32,995 nucleotides of DNA from positions 1 to 32,995 of the forward strand of contig DATFUZ010000020.1 of the NCBI GenBank assembly GCA_035260545.1, given 5' to 3'. Shown here one piece after another: positions 8,279 through 16,434 of this stretch. Source of the DNA: DATDDB01 sp035260545. Its GTDB lineage: Bacteria > Pseudomonadota > Gammaproteobacteria > Burkholderiales > Gallionellaceae. Below the pieces are notes generated by a model, which did not search any database, was not told the DNA's origin, and was given only the letters and a program-made list of their open reading frames with translations. Position numbers and translations under genes: made by a program. How positions within the stretch are numbered: position 1 is the first letter of the stretch; each line of letters begins with the position of its first letter.

Positions 8279-8545
8279 TTGACTAATGCCCATCAATTGA
8301 TATGCGGCGCAGCCTTCTGTTGTCTGCTGCTAACCGCGAGGGCCGGCGCACAGCCGGGAGATGCGGCAGCCATCGCGCAAGCGCGCAAGGATTACGCCGA
8401 GGCCATGAAGGGACATGACATCGGCCTGCAGAATGCGATGCGCGCCGAACTCGCCGCCCAACTGGCCATGTCCAGACAACGCGCACCACGCAAGCATAGC
8501 CGCCCGGCACCCCGGCGTAACAGCCGGCATGCGCCGGGCGAGTGA
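8279..8545 (+). CDS. Small putative secreted protein, 88 residues
   Basis: Unrecognised short protein. Starting at TTG 8279, which follows AGGA at acceptable spacing, it has a signal-peptide-like N-terminus (hydrophobic core with GAAFCCLLLTA, cleavage near AGA-Q at about residue 25), a helical middle segment (PGDAAAIAQARKDYAEAM) and an Arg/His/Pro-rich basic tail. An in-frame extension upstream exists but lacks a ribosome site. It lies between uvrC and the MBL-fold gene on the same strand. The signal peptide and ribosome site favour a real gene; its short length and TTG start leave doubt. Confidence 0.45.
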   Translation: MTNAHQLICGAAFCCLLLTARAGAQPGDAAAIAQARKDYAEAMKGHDIGLQNAMRAELAAQLAMSRQRAPRKHSRPAPRRNSRHAPGE

Positions 8546-8567
8546 CCGCGCGGACCCGGGATCCGCC

Positions 8568-8583
8568 GGCGCCCGGGGGCGCC
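8568..8583. repeat. GC-rich hairpin after the small secreted protein gene
   Basis: GGCGCC, CGGG loop, GGCGCC. It lies 22 bases after the stop at 8545 and lacks a T-tract; it could slow or stop transcription between the two genes. Confidence 0.3.
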
Positions 8584-8605
8584 ATGCACTTCATCGTTCA
8601 GTTAA

Positions 8606-8618
8606 GGTGTTTTACACC
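8606..8618 (+). promoter_or_regulatory. Small hairpin in the leader of the MBL-fold gene
   Basis: GGTGT-TTT-ACACC ends a few bases before the strong ribosome site AGGGAGG of the gene starting at 8633. As RNA it forms a 5-bp stem next to the ribosome site; as DNA it is a small dyad. Either could tune expression; function is inferred. Confidence 0.3.
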
Positions 8619-8632
8619 ATCAAGGGAGGAAA

Positions 8633-9403
8633 ATGGCAATAGAACTGTTCAATAACGGGACGCACCTGTGTCTGATGTTCGACGATCTGGTGGACGATTC
8701 CAGCGGCGCAGCCGTGCAGGCCAATCAGTTCCTGATCGTGGACCATGGTCACGGCGCGCTGATCGACCCGGGCGGCAACATGACCTACAACGGCCTGCTG
8801 ATGGAAATGCACAATTATTTCTCGCCCAGGCATCTGGAGTACATCCTGGCCTCGCATGCCGATCCCGACATCATCGCCTCCATCAACAAGTGGATGATAC
8901 ACACCGATTGCAAGGTGCTGATCTCCAAGCTGTGGTCGCGCTTCATCCCGCACTTCTGCAGCGCGGGCAACATGGAAGGCCGGGTGCAGGCCATTCCGGA
9001 CGAGGGCATAAACATTCCGCTGGGCAAGACCATGCTCAAGGCCATACCCGCCCACTTCATGCACTCCGAGGGCAACTTCCAGTTCTACGATCCGGTGTCC
9101 AAGATCCTGTTCTCCGGCGACATGGGCGCATCCATCGTCCGCCACGACGAGGCCGATGTCCCGGTGGAGGACTTCAACTCGCACATTCCGCTGATCGACG
9201 GCTTTCACCGCCGCTACATGGTTTCCAACAAGATCTGCCGCTTCTGGGTGAACATGGTGCGCCAGATGGACGTGGAAAGCATCGTCCCCCAGCATGGGCG
9301 CATGTTCAAGGGCAAGAAGGTGGTGAATGAGTTCCTGAACTGGATCGAACAGCTGCCCTGCGGCGTCGACACCATGACCCAGGCGCACTATGCCATTCCC
9401 TGA
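8633..9403 (+). CDS. MBL-fold di-iron oxygen-binding protein (ODP/FprA-like)
   Basis: 256-residue metallo-beta-lactamase-fold protein of the flavodiiron type but without a flavodoxin domain, resembling stand-alone ODP oxygen-binding di-iron proteins. Metal ligands can be placed: His75, Asp77 and Asp79 in SHADPD, His144 in HFMHSEGNF, Asp163 in FSGDMG and His221 in PQHG. The usual glutamate of H-x-E-x-D is Asp here and the following histidine is Ile, so the site is a variant as in ODP proteins that bind oxygen or sense redox state instead of reducing O2 or NO. An excellent AGGGAGG ribosome site fixes the ATG. Physiological role (O2 or NO sensing) is inference. Confidence 0.85.
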   Translation: MAIELFNNGTHLCLMFDDLVDDSSGAAVQANQFLIVDHGHGALIDPGGNMTYNGLLMEMHNYFSPRHLEYILASHADPDIIASINKWMIHTDCKVLISKLWSRFIPHFCSAGNMEGRVQAIPDEGINIPLGKTMLKAIPAHFMHSEGNFQFYDPVSKILFSGDMGASIVRHDEADVPVEDFNSHIPLIDGFHRRYMVSNKICRFWVNMVRQMDVESIVPQHGRMFKGKKVVNEFLNWIEQLPCGVDTMTQAHYAIP

Positions 9404-9552
9404 GCGGGCGCTGCCCTGAACCAGGCCGCTGCGCCTGTGCTGTCCCCAAGGATGGAAAACAGGCCCCTGCGCGCGGAGCGCCGCGGGGGCCGCACAGGCA
9501 CGCCCGCCGTATCCGGACAGACGGCAAGGAAGAACGGCGCGGCGGAGGAATT

Positions 9553-9629
9553 TGGGGTGGCTGATGGGACTCGAACCCACGACAACCGGAATCACAATCC
9601 GGGGCTCTACCAACTGAGCTACAGCCACC
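9553..9629 (-). tRNA. tRNA-His (anticodon GTG)
   Basis: 77 bases on the minus strand, closely matching bacterial tRNA-His. The anticodon stem pairs CCGGA with TCCGG around the loop TTGTGAT, giving GTG. The extra 5' G typical of tRNA-His is encoded and the 3' CCA is encoded. Last of three tRNAs downstream of pgsA. Confidence 0.97.
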
Positions 9630-9699
9630 ATGGAAACGGTGTACTACTATCTGTCCGGCATGGCGGGTCCGGACAAATTTTTCAGGGCAACGACAACGA

Positions 9700-9776
9700 T
9701 GGCGTGCCCGACAGGAATCGAACCTGTAACCCCCAGCTTAGAAGGCTGGTGCTCTATCCGGTTGAGCTACGGGCAC
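9700..9776 (-). tRNA. tRNA-Arg (anticodon TCT)
   Basis: 77 bases on the minus strand. The acceptor stem pairs GTGCCCG with CGGGCAC, the anticodon loop is CTTCTAA (anticodon TCT, reading AGA/AGG), and the TPsiC arm and encoded CCA are present. Middle member of the pgsA-linked tRNA cluster. Confidence 0.97.
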
Positions 9777-9818
9777 ATTCCCGGGCAAGCCAAGCTGCAC
9801 TGCTGACCAGCATGCTGC

Positions 9819-9895
9819 TGGTCGGGGTGGAGAGATTCGAACTCCCGACATCCTGCTCCCAAAGCAGGCGCGCTACCAGGCTACGCTACACCCCG
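9819..9895 (-). tRNA. tRNA-Pro (anticodon TGG)
   Basis: 77 bases on the minus strand. The acceptor stem CGGGGTG pairs with CACCCCG, the anticodon stem CTGC/GCAG holds a loop with TGG, and CCA is encoded. Its 5' end is 36 bases after the pgsA stop, so it is probably cotranscribed with pgsA and processed. Confidence 0.97.
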
Positions 9896-9931
9896 AAAAG
9901 GGCGGCACTATACCGCGGCCGCGCGGAAAAA

Positions 9932-10531
9932 TCAATTGCCACGCGCTCTCTTGCGCACGATTTCCCGGCGTGCAAGGATGAGGTAGTAGGCCATGGACCA
10001 CAAGGTGAGCAGTGCGGCAATGTACATCAGCCACGTTCCGACCTCGGCGCAATTGATCCCGATCAGCCGTTCCTGGTAGAGCAGGAACAGGATGGCCAGC
10101 ATCTGGAAGGTGGTCTTGACCTTGCCCAGCATGGATACGGCCGTGCTCTTGCTCTCGCCGAGCTGCGCCATCCACTCGCGCAGTGCGGATATGGCGATTT
10201 CGCGGCCGATGATGATGAAGGCGATGATTGCGTCCAGGTGCAGATAGGGGTCGAGCTGGCCGAAGCTCACCAGGAGAATCAGCGCAGCGGTGACCATGAG
10301 CTTGTCGGCCACGGGATCGAGAAAGGCGCCGAAGGCGGAACCCTGGTTCAGTTTTCGCGCGAGGTAGCCGTCCAGCCAGTCGGTGATGGAGGCGAGCCAG
10401 AAGACGAACGTGCCGAACACGTGTTTGTAATGCAGGCTGATGGTCGCGTCCGGCACATAGTAAATGGCGATGAACACCGGAATCATCGCGATGCGGAACA
10501 GGGTAAGGATGTTAGGAATGTTGTAGGTCAT
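9932..10531 (-). CDS. pgsA: CDP-diacylglycerol--glycerol-3-phosphate 3-phosphatidyltransferase
   Basis: Integral membrane enzyme making phosphatidylglycerophosphate, the committed step to phosphatidylglycerol and cardiolipin. 199 residues, normal length, with about five or six membrane helices. The CDP-alcohol phosphotransferase motif is complete: Asp51, Asp54-Gly55, Ala58-Arg59, Gly68, Asp72 and Asp76, the metal-binding and catalytic residues. The N-terminal YNIPNILTLFRI is typical of PgsA. The ATG at 10531 has only a weak ribosome site. The three tRNA genes follow at once on the same strand. Confidence 0.96.
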   Translation of the reverse strand: MTYNIPNILTLFRIAMIPVFIAIYYVPDATISLHYKHVFGTFVFWLASITDWLDGYLARKLNQGSAFGAFLDPVADKLMVTAALILLVSFGQLDPYLHLDAIIAFIIIGREIAISALREWMAQLGESKSTAVSMLGKVKTTFQMLAILFLLYQERLIGINCAEVGTWLMYIAALLTLWSMAYYLILARREIVRKRARGN

Positions 10532-10684
10532 CAGGGCAACCTGGTTCGTGCATTAACGTTGACGGGAATACGCCGAACGCGCCCACCCCTTGGGCAGCCG
10601 GACTATGCGCCAGGCAAGCCCGCGGACAGCCGCCTTGCCACGGCGATGCTTTTATGCCATATGCATCTTTTCCGGAGTGTGTTA

Positions 10685-10693
10685 ATTGTAGCA
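10685..10693 (-). promoter_or_regulatory. Extended -10 promoter candidate for pgsA
   Basis: TGC-TACAAT on the minus strand (an extended -10), about 150 bases upstream of the pgsA ATG, with no good -35. It lies in the AT-richer part of the 267-base gap between pgsA and the divergent LuxR-type gene; nothing else is evident there. Confidence 0.35.
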
Positions 10694-10798
10694 TAGGGTT
10701 GGGGGCGCCATTCCAGCAAGTTTGGCCCACCGGATGCCGCTGTCGGAGCGGGCGCGCGCGGCGTGCGGGAACGCAGTCAATTTGAGATGGTTGCAAGG

Positions 10799-11404
10799 AT
10801 GTGGAGCGATAAATTTTGCGTAATGGTGGTGGATGAGCATGCGTTAAGCAGGGAGGCCATCTGCCTGCTGCTGTCCCGCGCCCTGCCGCGCGCCCGCGTG
10901 TTCGAACTGTCCCCCGGCTGCCGCGAGCTGAACCTCAAGCCCTGCAGCGGCAGCCTGTTACTGTTCGGCGTACGCCCGCCCTACCTCAGGTCGATCAATC
11001 TGCTGGCCAAGCTGCGAACACGGTTTCCGCAGTCACCCATCGTGCTGCTGGCGGAAGACATGAACGGCCGCGTGCTGCAAATGGCGCGGGCGCGCGGTGC
11101 GACCGGGCTGTTTCACACGTCAGGCAATGCGGATGACCTGCTGGGCGTGATGCAGCACACGCTTTCGGGCAAACACTGCTTCCCGCCGGCGCCGCCTGGC
11201 GAAGCGCCGCCTGTGGACTTCCGCTTCACGCCCCGCCAGATCGAGGTGCTAGACCTGCTCTGCCAGGGCAAGAGCAACAAGGAGATCGGCGCCGCGCTCA
11301 ACCTGAGCGGCAACACCGTGCGCACCCACATCGCAGCGATCTTCGCCATTCTGGGCGCGCGCAACCGCACCGAGGCCGTGGTCTCCAGCCGCCACCTGAT
11401 CTGA
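10799..11404 (+). CDS. LuxR-type response regulator with degenerate receiver domain
   Basis: Transcription factor of about 201 residues. The N-terminal domain (6-125) has the size and order of a response-regulator receiver, including the acidic pair Asp12-Glu13 after VMVV. The C-terminal GerE/LuxR helix-turn-helix (143-201) is canonical, with FTPRQIEVLDLLCQGKSNKEIG and NTVRTHIAAIF stretches. The phospho-acceptor aspartate is replaced: the strand reads LLLFGV, with Gly57 where Asp is expected, and the conserved Lys after the last strand is missing (GLFHTS). It therefore probably does not signal by phosphorylation. The start is uncertain among GTG 10763, ATG 10787 and ATG 10799, none with a good ribosome site. 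It is convergent with the GGDEF-EAL gene. Confidence 0.85.
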   Translation: MWSDKFCVMVVDEHALSREAICLLLSRALPRARVFELSPGCRELNLKPCSGSLLLFGVRPPYLRSINLLAKLRTRFPQSPIVLLAEDMNGRVLQMARARGATGLFHTSGNADDLLGVMQHTLSGKHCFPPAPPGEAPPVDFRFTPRQIEVLDLLCQGKSNKEIGAALNLSGNTVRTHIAAIFAILGARNRTEAVVSSRHLI

Positions 11405-11413
11405 TGCGCCCCG

Positions 11414-14400
11414 TCAACGCCGTTCCAGCAACTGCCAGAATTCCTCCGCAGGCATGGGAGCCCCGAACAGATAGCCTTGCGCGTAATCGCAGCCGGACGC
11501 CAGCAGCAGTTCGCGCTGCGCCGCAGTTTCCACCCCTTCCGCCACGACCTGCATTCCGAGTTTGTGCGCCATCACGATGATGGCTTCGCACAGCGCCTGA
11601 TGGTCTGTATTGCTTTCGAGATCGCGGATAAGGGAACGGTCGATCTTGAGCAGATCAATGTTGAAATCCCTCAGGTAGGCCAGCGAGGATGAGCCGGTGC
11701 CAAAATCGTCGACGGCGATGCACATGCCGGCTTCATGAAAGGCCCGCAGCTTGTCATTGACCGCCGTATCGGCGTTCATCAGCATGCCTTCGGCGATTTC
11801 AACCGTGACGGCAGAGCCGTCCAGCCCGATCTGCCGCAGGTACTCGGGCCACGATGCGGTGCCGGAGGCGTCGTGGCGCATCTGCACCGACGACTTGTTG
11901 ACGCTGATCGCGATCCCGGCGCGACCGGCGGCGCGCCAGGCGAGGACGTGCGCGGTCGCCTGGCGGAAAACCCATTCGCCGATGGGCACGATCAGGCCGG
12001 TGTCTTCGGCCAGCGCGACGAACTCCTCCGGGCCGACGATGCCGCGTTCAGGATGTTCCCAGCGGAGCAGCGCCTCGGCCTTGTGGATCTGCCCGCTGGC
12101 GAGAACCACGATCGGCTGGTAATACACGCGGAACTGCCCTTGCGCCAGCGCCGCGCGCAGTTCGCCCGCCAGGCGCAGGCGTTTCCGGGCGGCCTCCTGC
12201 ATGTCCGGCGTGAAGTAGCTGAAGCGGTTGCGGCCGTCGCCTTTCGCGGAATACATCGCCTGGTCGGCATTCTTGAGCAGGCCGTCGAGGTGCGTCGTGT
12301 CCGCCGGGTAGAGCGAGATGCCGATGCTGGCCGAGACGTATACCTCGTCCGGGCCGAGCTTGAAGGATGCCGCCAGTTTTTCCACCAGGTCCTGCGCGAT
12401 ACGGTCTATGCTTTCCAGGTCGTCCAGTTCGGAGAGGATGACCACAAACTCGTCGCCGCCCAGACGGGCGACGGTATCCGATTCGCGCACACAACTGACG
12501 ACGCGCCCTGCGGCGTCCACCAGCAGCATGTCGCCCTTCTGGTGGCCAAGCGAGTCGTTCACCTCCTTGAAGTGATCCAGGTCGATGAGCAGCAGGGCCA
12601 TGGGCCGGCCGGTGCGGTGCGACTTCTTGGCTTCCTGCTCCAGCCGGTCGTGAAACATCTGGCGGTTGGGCAGGCCGGTGAGGCCGTCGAAGTTGGCCTG
12701 GCGCCAGATCAGTTCCTCAGACTGCTTGCGCTGTGTGATGTCGGTAAACAGCGCAACGTAGCGGTAGGCGCGGCCCGCTTCGTCGCGGATGACGCTGATG
12801 GTGAGATGCTTCGCGTGTATCTCGCCGTTCTTGTTGCGGTCCCAGATCTCACCCTCCCAGTATCCACGCCCGATTATCTCCTGCCACATCGCGCGATAGA
12901 ACTCCCTGTCGTGCCGCCCGGAGGCGAACACCCGGGGGTCCTGGCCCTGCACTTCCTCCAGCGTATAGCCGGTGATCTGAGTGAATGCCGGATTCGCGGC
13001 GATGATGCGGTTATGCTCGTCGGTAACCAGCACCCCCTCCCCGGCATGCTCGAACACCTCGGCGGCAAGCTGCAGCGCCTCTTCCGCGCGCTTGCGCCCG
13101 GTGATGTCCAGCAGCGAAGCCAGGCTGCACGCCGTGCCGTCGTAAATCACCCGCGCCGCGTTGACCTCTATCCAGCGCGTCTCGCCCTTCCGCGTCAGCA
13201 GCTCGATCTCGTACTGCATGGGCACATCCTCGCCGCGCTGGCGTGCGGCAATGCGATCGAGCACCTGTTGCCGCGAGTCCGGGTGCACCAGATCCGAGAC
13301 GTTCATGCCGAGCAATTCCTCGCGGCTGTAGCCCGACAGGCGTTCCATGGCCGCATTGACGAACAGCAGCCGGTTGCCGTCCAGGATGTTGATGGCGGTA
13401 GGCGAAGAGTCCACCAGCATCTGGAAGGTTTCGCGACTCTCCGCCAGCGCCCGCTCCATCTGTTTGCGCTCGCCGATGTCGGTGATCATGGCGAAACCGC
13501 CGCGCACTGCGCCGCGCGCATCCTTGAGCCAGGTGGCCGTCACCAGCCCCCAGCATATACTGCCGTCCTTGCGCCGGAAACGGCGCTCGATGACGCGGCG
13601 CAGGTCCATGCCGTCCTTGCGCTCGCGCAATTCCCTGCGCAGCTTGTCCTGTTCGTCCGCCTGCACGAAATCACTCACCGGCCGCCCCAGCATTTCCTCG
13701 GGCCGGTAGCCCAGCATGCGGCACAGCGCCGGGTTCACGAAGTCGGTATTGAGGTCGGCATCCAGCGACCAGATGCCTTCGTTGCTCAACTCGACGAACT
13801 GCCGGTACTGCTCGCGGCTGCCCTCCAGCTCGGCGGCGGTGGTTCTGACTTCCGCGCGCAGGCGGGCCGATTCGACCTGGCCGCGCAGGGTGACCACGCC
13901 GAATGCCAGGTCGCGCGCCAGCTCCTCCAGCAGCCTTACCTCCTCGGAATCGAAGGCATCCGGCTCCGGTGCATAGATGGACAGCGCGCCGAAAACGGCG
14001 CCCGCCGCGTTCAGCGGCAATGCAATGCTGGACTGATAGCCGCGCTCCAGGGCGCTCTTGCGCCAGGGCGCCAGTGCGGGGTTGGTGAGAAAATTCCGGT
14101 TGATCTGGGTCGCGCCCGTGCGGATCGCGGTGCCGGTGGGCGCGCGCCCGCGCTCGTTGTCGGCCCAGCTCACACGCAGTTGCTCGACATAGCCCGCCTC
14201 GTCGCCGTACCAGGCGACGGGTTCCACGCTCCTGGCTTCATCGTTGCGGGCATAGCCCACCCAGGCCATGAGGTAACCGCCGGTCTCCACCACCAGGCGG
14301 CAGACTTCCGCCAGCAGTGCAGTCTCGTCGGTCGCGTGGAACAGTGCACGGTTGCAGGAGATCAGCAAGCGCAGCGCCCGGCCGGCGCCTCGTGGTTGAT

Positions 14401-14425
14401 GCATCTGTGCCTGGTCTCGAATCAT
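11414..14425 (-). CDS. GAF-PAS-PAS-PAS-GGDEF-EAL cyclic-di-GMP enzyme
   Basis: Cytoplasmic sensor of about 1003 residues that could make and break cyclic di-GMP. Numbered from ATG 14425: GAF about 20-185; three PAS modules at about 205-320, 328-443 and 451-565; GGDEF domain 577-740 with intact GGDEF at 656-660 and an inhibitory I-site RESD at 647-650; EAL domain about 752-1000 with EALLRW (from 784), DDFGTGSSSL, LKIDRSL, AEGVET and AQGYLF. All residues needed for both activities appear present, so it is possibly bifunctional; the I-site suggests product inhibition. No membrane helix is visible. ATG 14425 follows GAGAGGA somewhat far upstream; the frame stays open to a TTG at 14578, but the extra residues look non-coding. 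Confidence 0.93.
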   Translation of the reverse strand: MIRDQAQMHQPRGAGRALRLLISCNRALFHATDETALLAEVCRLVVETGGYLMAWVGYARNDEARSVEPVAWYGDEAGYVEQLRVSWADNERGRAPTGTAIRTGATQINRNFLTNPALAPWRKSALERGYQSSIALPLNAAGAVFGALSIYAPEPDAFDSEEVRLLEELARDLAFGVVTLRGQVESARLRAEVRTTAAELEGSREQYRQFVELSNEGIWSLDADLNTDFVNPALCRMLGYRPEEMLGRPVSDFVQADEQDKLRRELRERKDGMDLRRVIERRFRRKDGSICWGLVTATWLKDARGAVRGGFAMITDIGERKQMERALAESRETFQMLVDSSPTAINILDGNRLLFVNAAMERLSGYSREELLGMNVSDLVHPDSRQQVLDRIAARQRGEDVPMQYEIELLTRKGETRWIEVNAARVIYDGTACSLASLLDITGRKRAEEALQLAAEVFEHAGEGVLVTDEHNRIIAANPAFTQITGYTLEEVQGQDPRVFASGRHDREFYRAMWQEIIGRGYWEGEIWDRNKNGEIHAKHLTISVIRDEAGRAYRYVALFTDITQRKQSEELIWRQANFDGLTGLPNRQMFHDRLEQEAKKSHRTGRPMALLLIDLDHFKEVNDSLGHQKGDMLLVDAAGRVVSCVRESDTVARLGGDEFVVILSELDDLESIDRIAQDLVEKLAASFKLGPDEVYVSASIGISLYPADTTHLDGLLKNADQAMYSAKGDGRNRFSYFTPDMQEAARKRLRLAGELRAALAQGQFRVYYQPIVVLASGQIHKAEALLRWEHPERGIVGPEEFVALAEDTGLIVPIGEWVFRQATAHVLAWRAAGRAGIAISVNKSSVQMRHDASGTASWPEYLRQIGLDGSAVTVEIAEGMLMNADTAVNDKLRAFHEAGMCIAVDDFGTGSSSLAYLRDFNIDLLKIDRSLIRDLESNTDHQALCEAIIVMAHKLGMQVVAEGVETAAQRELLLASGCDYAQGYLFGAPMPAEEFWQLLERR

Positions 14426-14732
14426 GGGGTCTGCGTCCTCTCGGCGTATCCGCAAACGCCCGCATCGGCTGGCGGGCCGCATGGCCTGACGGGGATGCCG
14501 CCGGCTCTTTATATTCTGGTTGCGCGCACAGAGCGCGTCTCCCCCACGGAACAAATATACCGCAACTAATTCATGCAAGTAACATAATTTTTCACGTTAT
14601 TTTCCACCTCAACGCCGGAAATCGGCCGCCACCGGCCGATGTTTCTTGGTAACATTTGGTGACACCCCCGGAGAGGCGGGGGTATTGTCATGGCGCGCGC
14701 GCCAACCCCACACCACCCCAGCGGATAACACC
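14426..14732. other. Intergenic region with two hairpins and a palindrome
   Basis: 307 bases between divergent genes. It holds an 8-bp-arm hairpin (ATCGGCCG, four bases, CGGCCGAT, 14621-14640), a second hairpin (ACCCCCG, six bases, CGGGGGT, 14664-14683) and a 14-bp perfect palindrome TGGCGCGCGCGCCA (14691-14704). The part next to 14425 is an in-frame extension of the GGDEF-EAL frame, probably untranslated. The AT-rich segment 14550-14610 is the likely promoter zone of the GGDEF-EAL gene. Confidence 0.5.
14659..14688 (+). promoter_or_regulatory. Promoter candidate with hairpin filling the spacer
   Basis: GTGACA (14659-14664), an 18-base spacer, then TATTGT (14683-14688), pointing to the secreted protein gene at 14733. 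The spacer is almost entirely the dyad ACCCCCG-N6-CGGGGGT, an arrangement where a bound dimer could remodel or block the promoter. Confidence 0.35.
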
Positions 14733-15146
14733 ATGAAATCGTTCCGACTTCTCGCCCTCACGCTAGCGCTGCTGGCCTGCTGTTTTACCGGTCCCGCCGC
14801 TGCGCGCACCGCGCACCCGGCCGAGCAGCGCCTCGTCGGCATCTGGCAGGATGACAAGGACCCGGAGAACATCATCCAGTTCTTTCCCGACCACAGGGTG
14901 CGCATCTATGTCTCCAGACGAGATGGCCAGGCCGATAAATTGCACTGGATCGACGGCCGCTGGCAATTGGCCCGCGGGCGCGACCTGACCATGACGCTGC
15001 ACATGCCCTCGAACGGCGGCATGTCCCGCGTCCGGAGGTTCACGCTGCTGTTCCGCAAGCAGGCGCTCGTGGTGAAGTCGCGCGGCAAGGTGGCGGGGAG
15101 ACAGCACCGCATCAGCGAAGCCACCCTCAAGAAGCATCTCTGGTAA
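14733..15146 (+). CDS. Small exported protein of unknown function, 137 residues
   Basis: A signal peptide covers about residues 1-24. The hydrophobic core ends in LLACC, which could also be read as a lipobox, but a type-I cleavage after AAA is equally good. The mature part begins with a segment containing LVGIWQDD and a beta-rich pattern resembling small lipocalin-like or stress-type domains that assess envelope damage; this resemblance is weak. The C-terminal half is rich in Arg and Lys. The ATG at 14733 is chosen for the signal peptide; the open frame continues upstream across the promoter. Convergent with the putative outer-membrane protein gene. Confidence 0.7.
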   Translation: MKSFRLLALTLALLACCFTGPAAARTAHPAEQRLVGIWQDDKDPENIIQFFPDHRVRIYVSRRDGQADKLHWIDGRWQLARGRDLTMTLHMPSNGGMSRVRRFTLLFRKQALVVKSRGKVAGRQHRISEATLKKHLW

Positions 15147-15182
15147 GCACGTTCCGGCGCGGATCCGGCCGGGCGGCGCACC

Positions 15183-16430
15183 TCAGCGCGAACGGTCGAA
15201 GAGAATCTGCAGGCGCAGCGTAAGCATGCCGCTGGAACGGTAGCCGCGGACTTCGGGGAAGTGTAGCTGCGGGCTGATCTCCAAATACATCCACTGCCGG
15301 TGCAACCGGTGCCGGTAGAGCATGAGCAGCACGTAGTCCGTCACGTGCGACTGCATGTGCGCATTGCTCAGTCCGATCACGCTCGCCTGGTACTGCATGG
15401 CAGTGCGCTCGTCCACCTTCTGGAACAGGATCATGTCCTGGCGCAGGTCCAACTGCTGCGTGGCGTTCGTCCATGTGCCGTTGCTGCTGGCGCGAAACAG
15501 CAGCGGGTCGCTGAGCGGGCGCTCGAAGTCGACTTGCGTCGTCTCGCCCGGCCCCGTGGTATTGAACCAGAAGAAGGTCTGCGCCGCGTTTATCCGCCAG
15601 TCGTCGCCCAGAGGAACCGCATAGCTGCCACGGAGGCGCGCGAACGGCGAGGTATTCAGGCCCGCAAACTTCAGGCCCAGATCATCTGAGATGTGCCAGC
15701 GCTGGTCCGCCGCCGCCCGTTCGACACGCACACCCGCGCCGTAGCTGCTCGGCGTCTGCGTGGTGGCAACCGGCTGGTTCACCTGGATCTGGCTGGTGGC
15801 GTTGGCGGCATTGACGTCGGGGTTGGATTCGATCAGCAGGTGAAAGCGCTTTTCCGTATTGGGCAGGTGCACCTTGGCCCGACCCTGCAGCACAAAGTGG
15901 CGCACGCCGGTATAGCCGACGACGCGCGTCAGGTCGAGCTGCAGCACGCTGTCGTTGGTTTCCTGATAGTTGCGGTCGTTGCCGAAAAAGCGATCCACCC
16001 CGCCAACGAAATCGACGAACTGCCGCGACAGGTAATCGCGCGGCGCGTCGATCACGTTCAGCACCGGCAGTGGCGGGATGGTGGGAATCCAGGACGGCCG
16101 CGGCGCGGCTGCCGGGACAGCAGAAGCCGGCAGGACACCGGAAGCGAGCAGCACAGCGGATGCGGGCACCGCGGCCGGCGCGGGGAGCACAGCCGCGGGC
16201 GTGGGCGCGGGCGCAGACGCAGGCAGCACGCTGGAAGCCGCGCTCACAGCCGGGGCCGAAAGCACAGCGGATGCGGGCACCACGGCCGACGCCGGGAGCA
16301 CAGCCGCGGGCGCCGAAGCGGCGAGCGTAGCGGGCTGAGTCCCTTGCGGCTGCGCCGCCAGCGCCGTCAGCGGAACGAGCACAGCCGCGCCCATTGCGAT
16401 CAAGGCAATGTGGGCGCGCAGCACAGCCAT
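15183..16430 (-). CDS. Putative outer-membrane beta-barrel with Ala/Pro-rich linker
   Basis: 415 residues of unknown function. A signal peptide covers about 1-25. Residues 30-110 are a low-complexity linker built from imperfect VLPASAV-like units. The rest (about 112-415) alternates polar and hydrophobic residues in strand-like segments rich in Trp, Tyr and Phe, as in outer-membrane barrels, ending in a strand followed by FDRSR. It resembles the general layout of barrel-type lipases, but no HxSNG phospholipase A motif is present, so enzyme function is not claimed. The ATG at 16430 lies four bases after the cysM stop, so the gene is probably translated from the cysM transcript. Confidence 0.7.
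   Translation of the reverse strand: MAVLRAHIALIAMGAAVLVPLTALAAQPQGTQPATLAASAPAAVLPASAVVPASAVLSAPAVSAASSVLPASAPAPTPAAVLPAPAAVPASAVLLASGVLPASAVPAAAPRPSWIPTIPPLPVLNVIDAPRDYLSRQFVDFVGGVDRFFGNDRNYQETNDSVLQLDLTRVVGYTGVRHFVLQGRAKVHLPNTEKRFHLLIESNPDVNAANATSQIQVNQPVATTQTPSSYGAGVRVERAAADQRWHISDDLGLKFAGLNTSPFARLRGSYAVPLGDDWRINAAQTFFWFNTTGPGETTQVDFERPLSDPLLFRASSNGTWTNATQQLDLRQDMILFQKVDERTAMQYQASVIGLSNAHMQSHVTDYVLLMLYRHRLHRQWMYLEISPQLHFPEVRGYRSSGMLTLRLQILFDRSR
16100..16343 (-). repeat. Imperfect in-frame tandem repeats encoding VLPASA-type linker
   Basis: GC-rich imperfect repeats of about 15-50 bases within the barrel gene, encoding Ala/Pro/Val/Ser units such as VLPASAV and AVPASAVL. The degenerate copies could vary in number between strains through slippage. 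Confidence 0.6.
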
Positions 16431-16434
16431 GGCC

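Noticed and set aside
9553..9895. tRNA cluster as an integration site
   Set aside because: All three tRNAs are intact, with no integrase, direct repeat or composition change nearby.
11735..14569. 944-codon plus-strand open frame opposite the GGDEF-EAL gene
   Set aside because: The opposite strand encodes complete GAF, PAS, GGDEF and EAL motifs; the antisense translation has no domain, start signal or normal composition.
15183..16430. Outer-membrane phospholipase A (PldA)
   Set aside because: The general barrel layout is similar but the catalytic HxSNG motif is absent.
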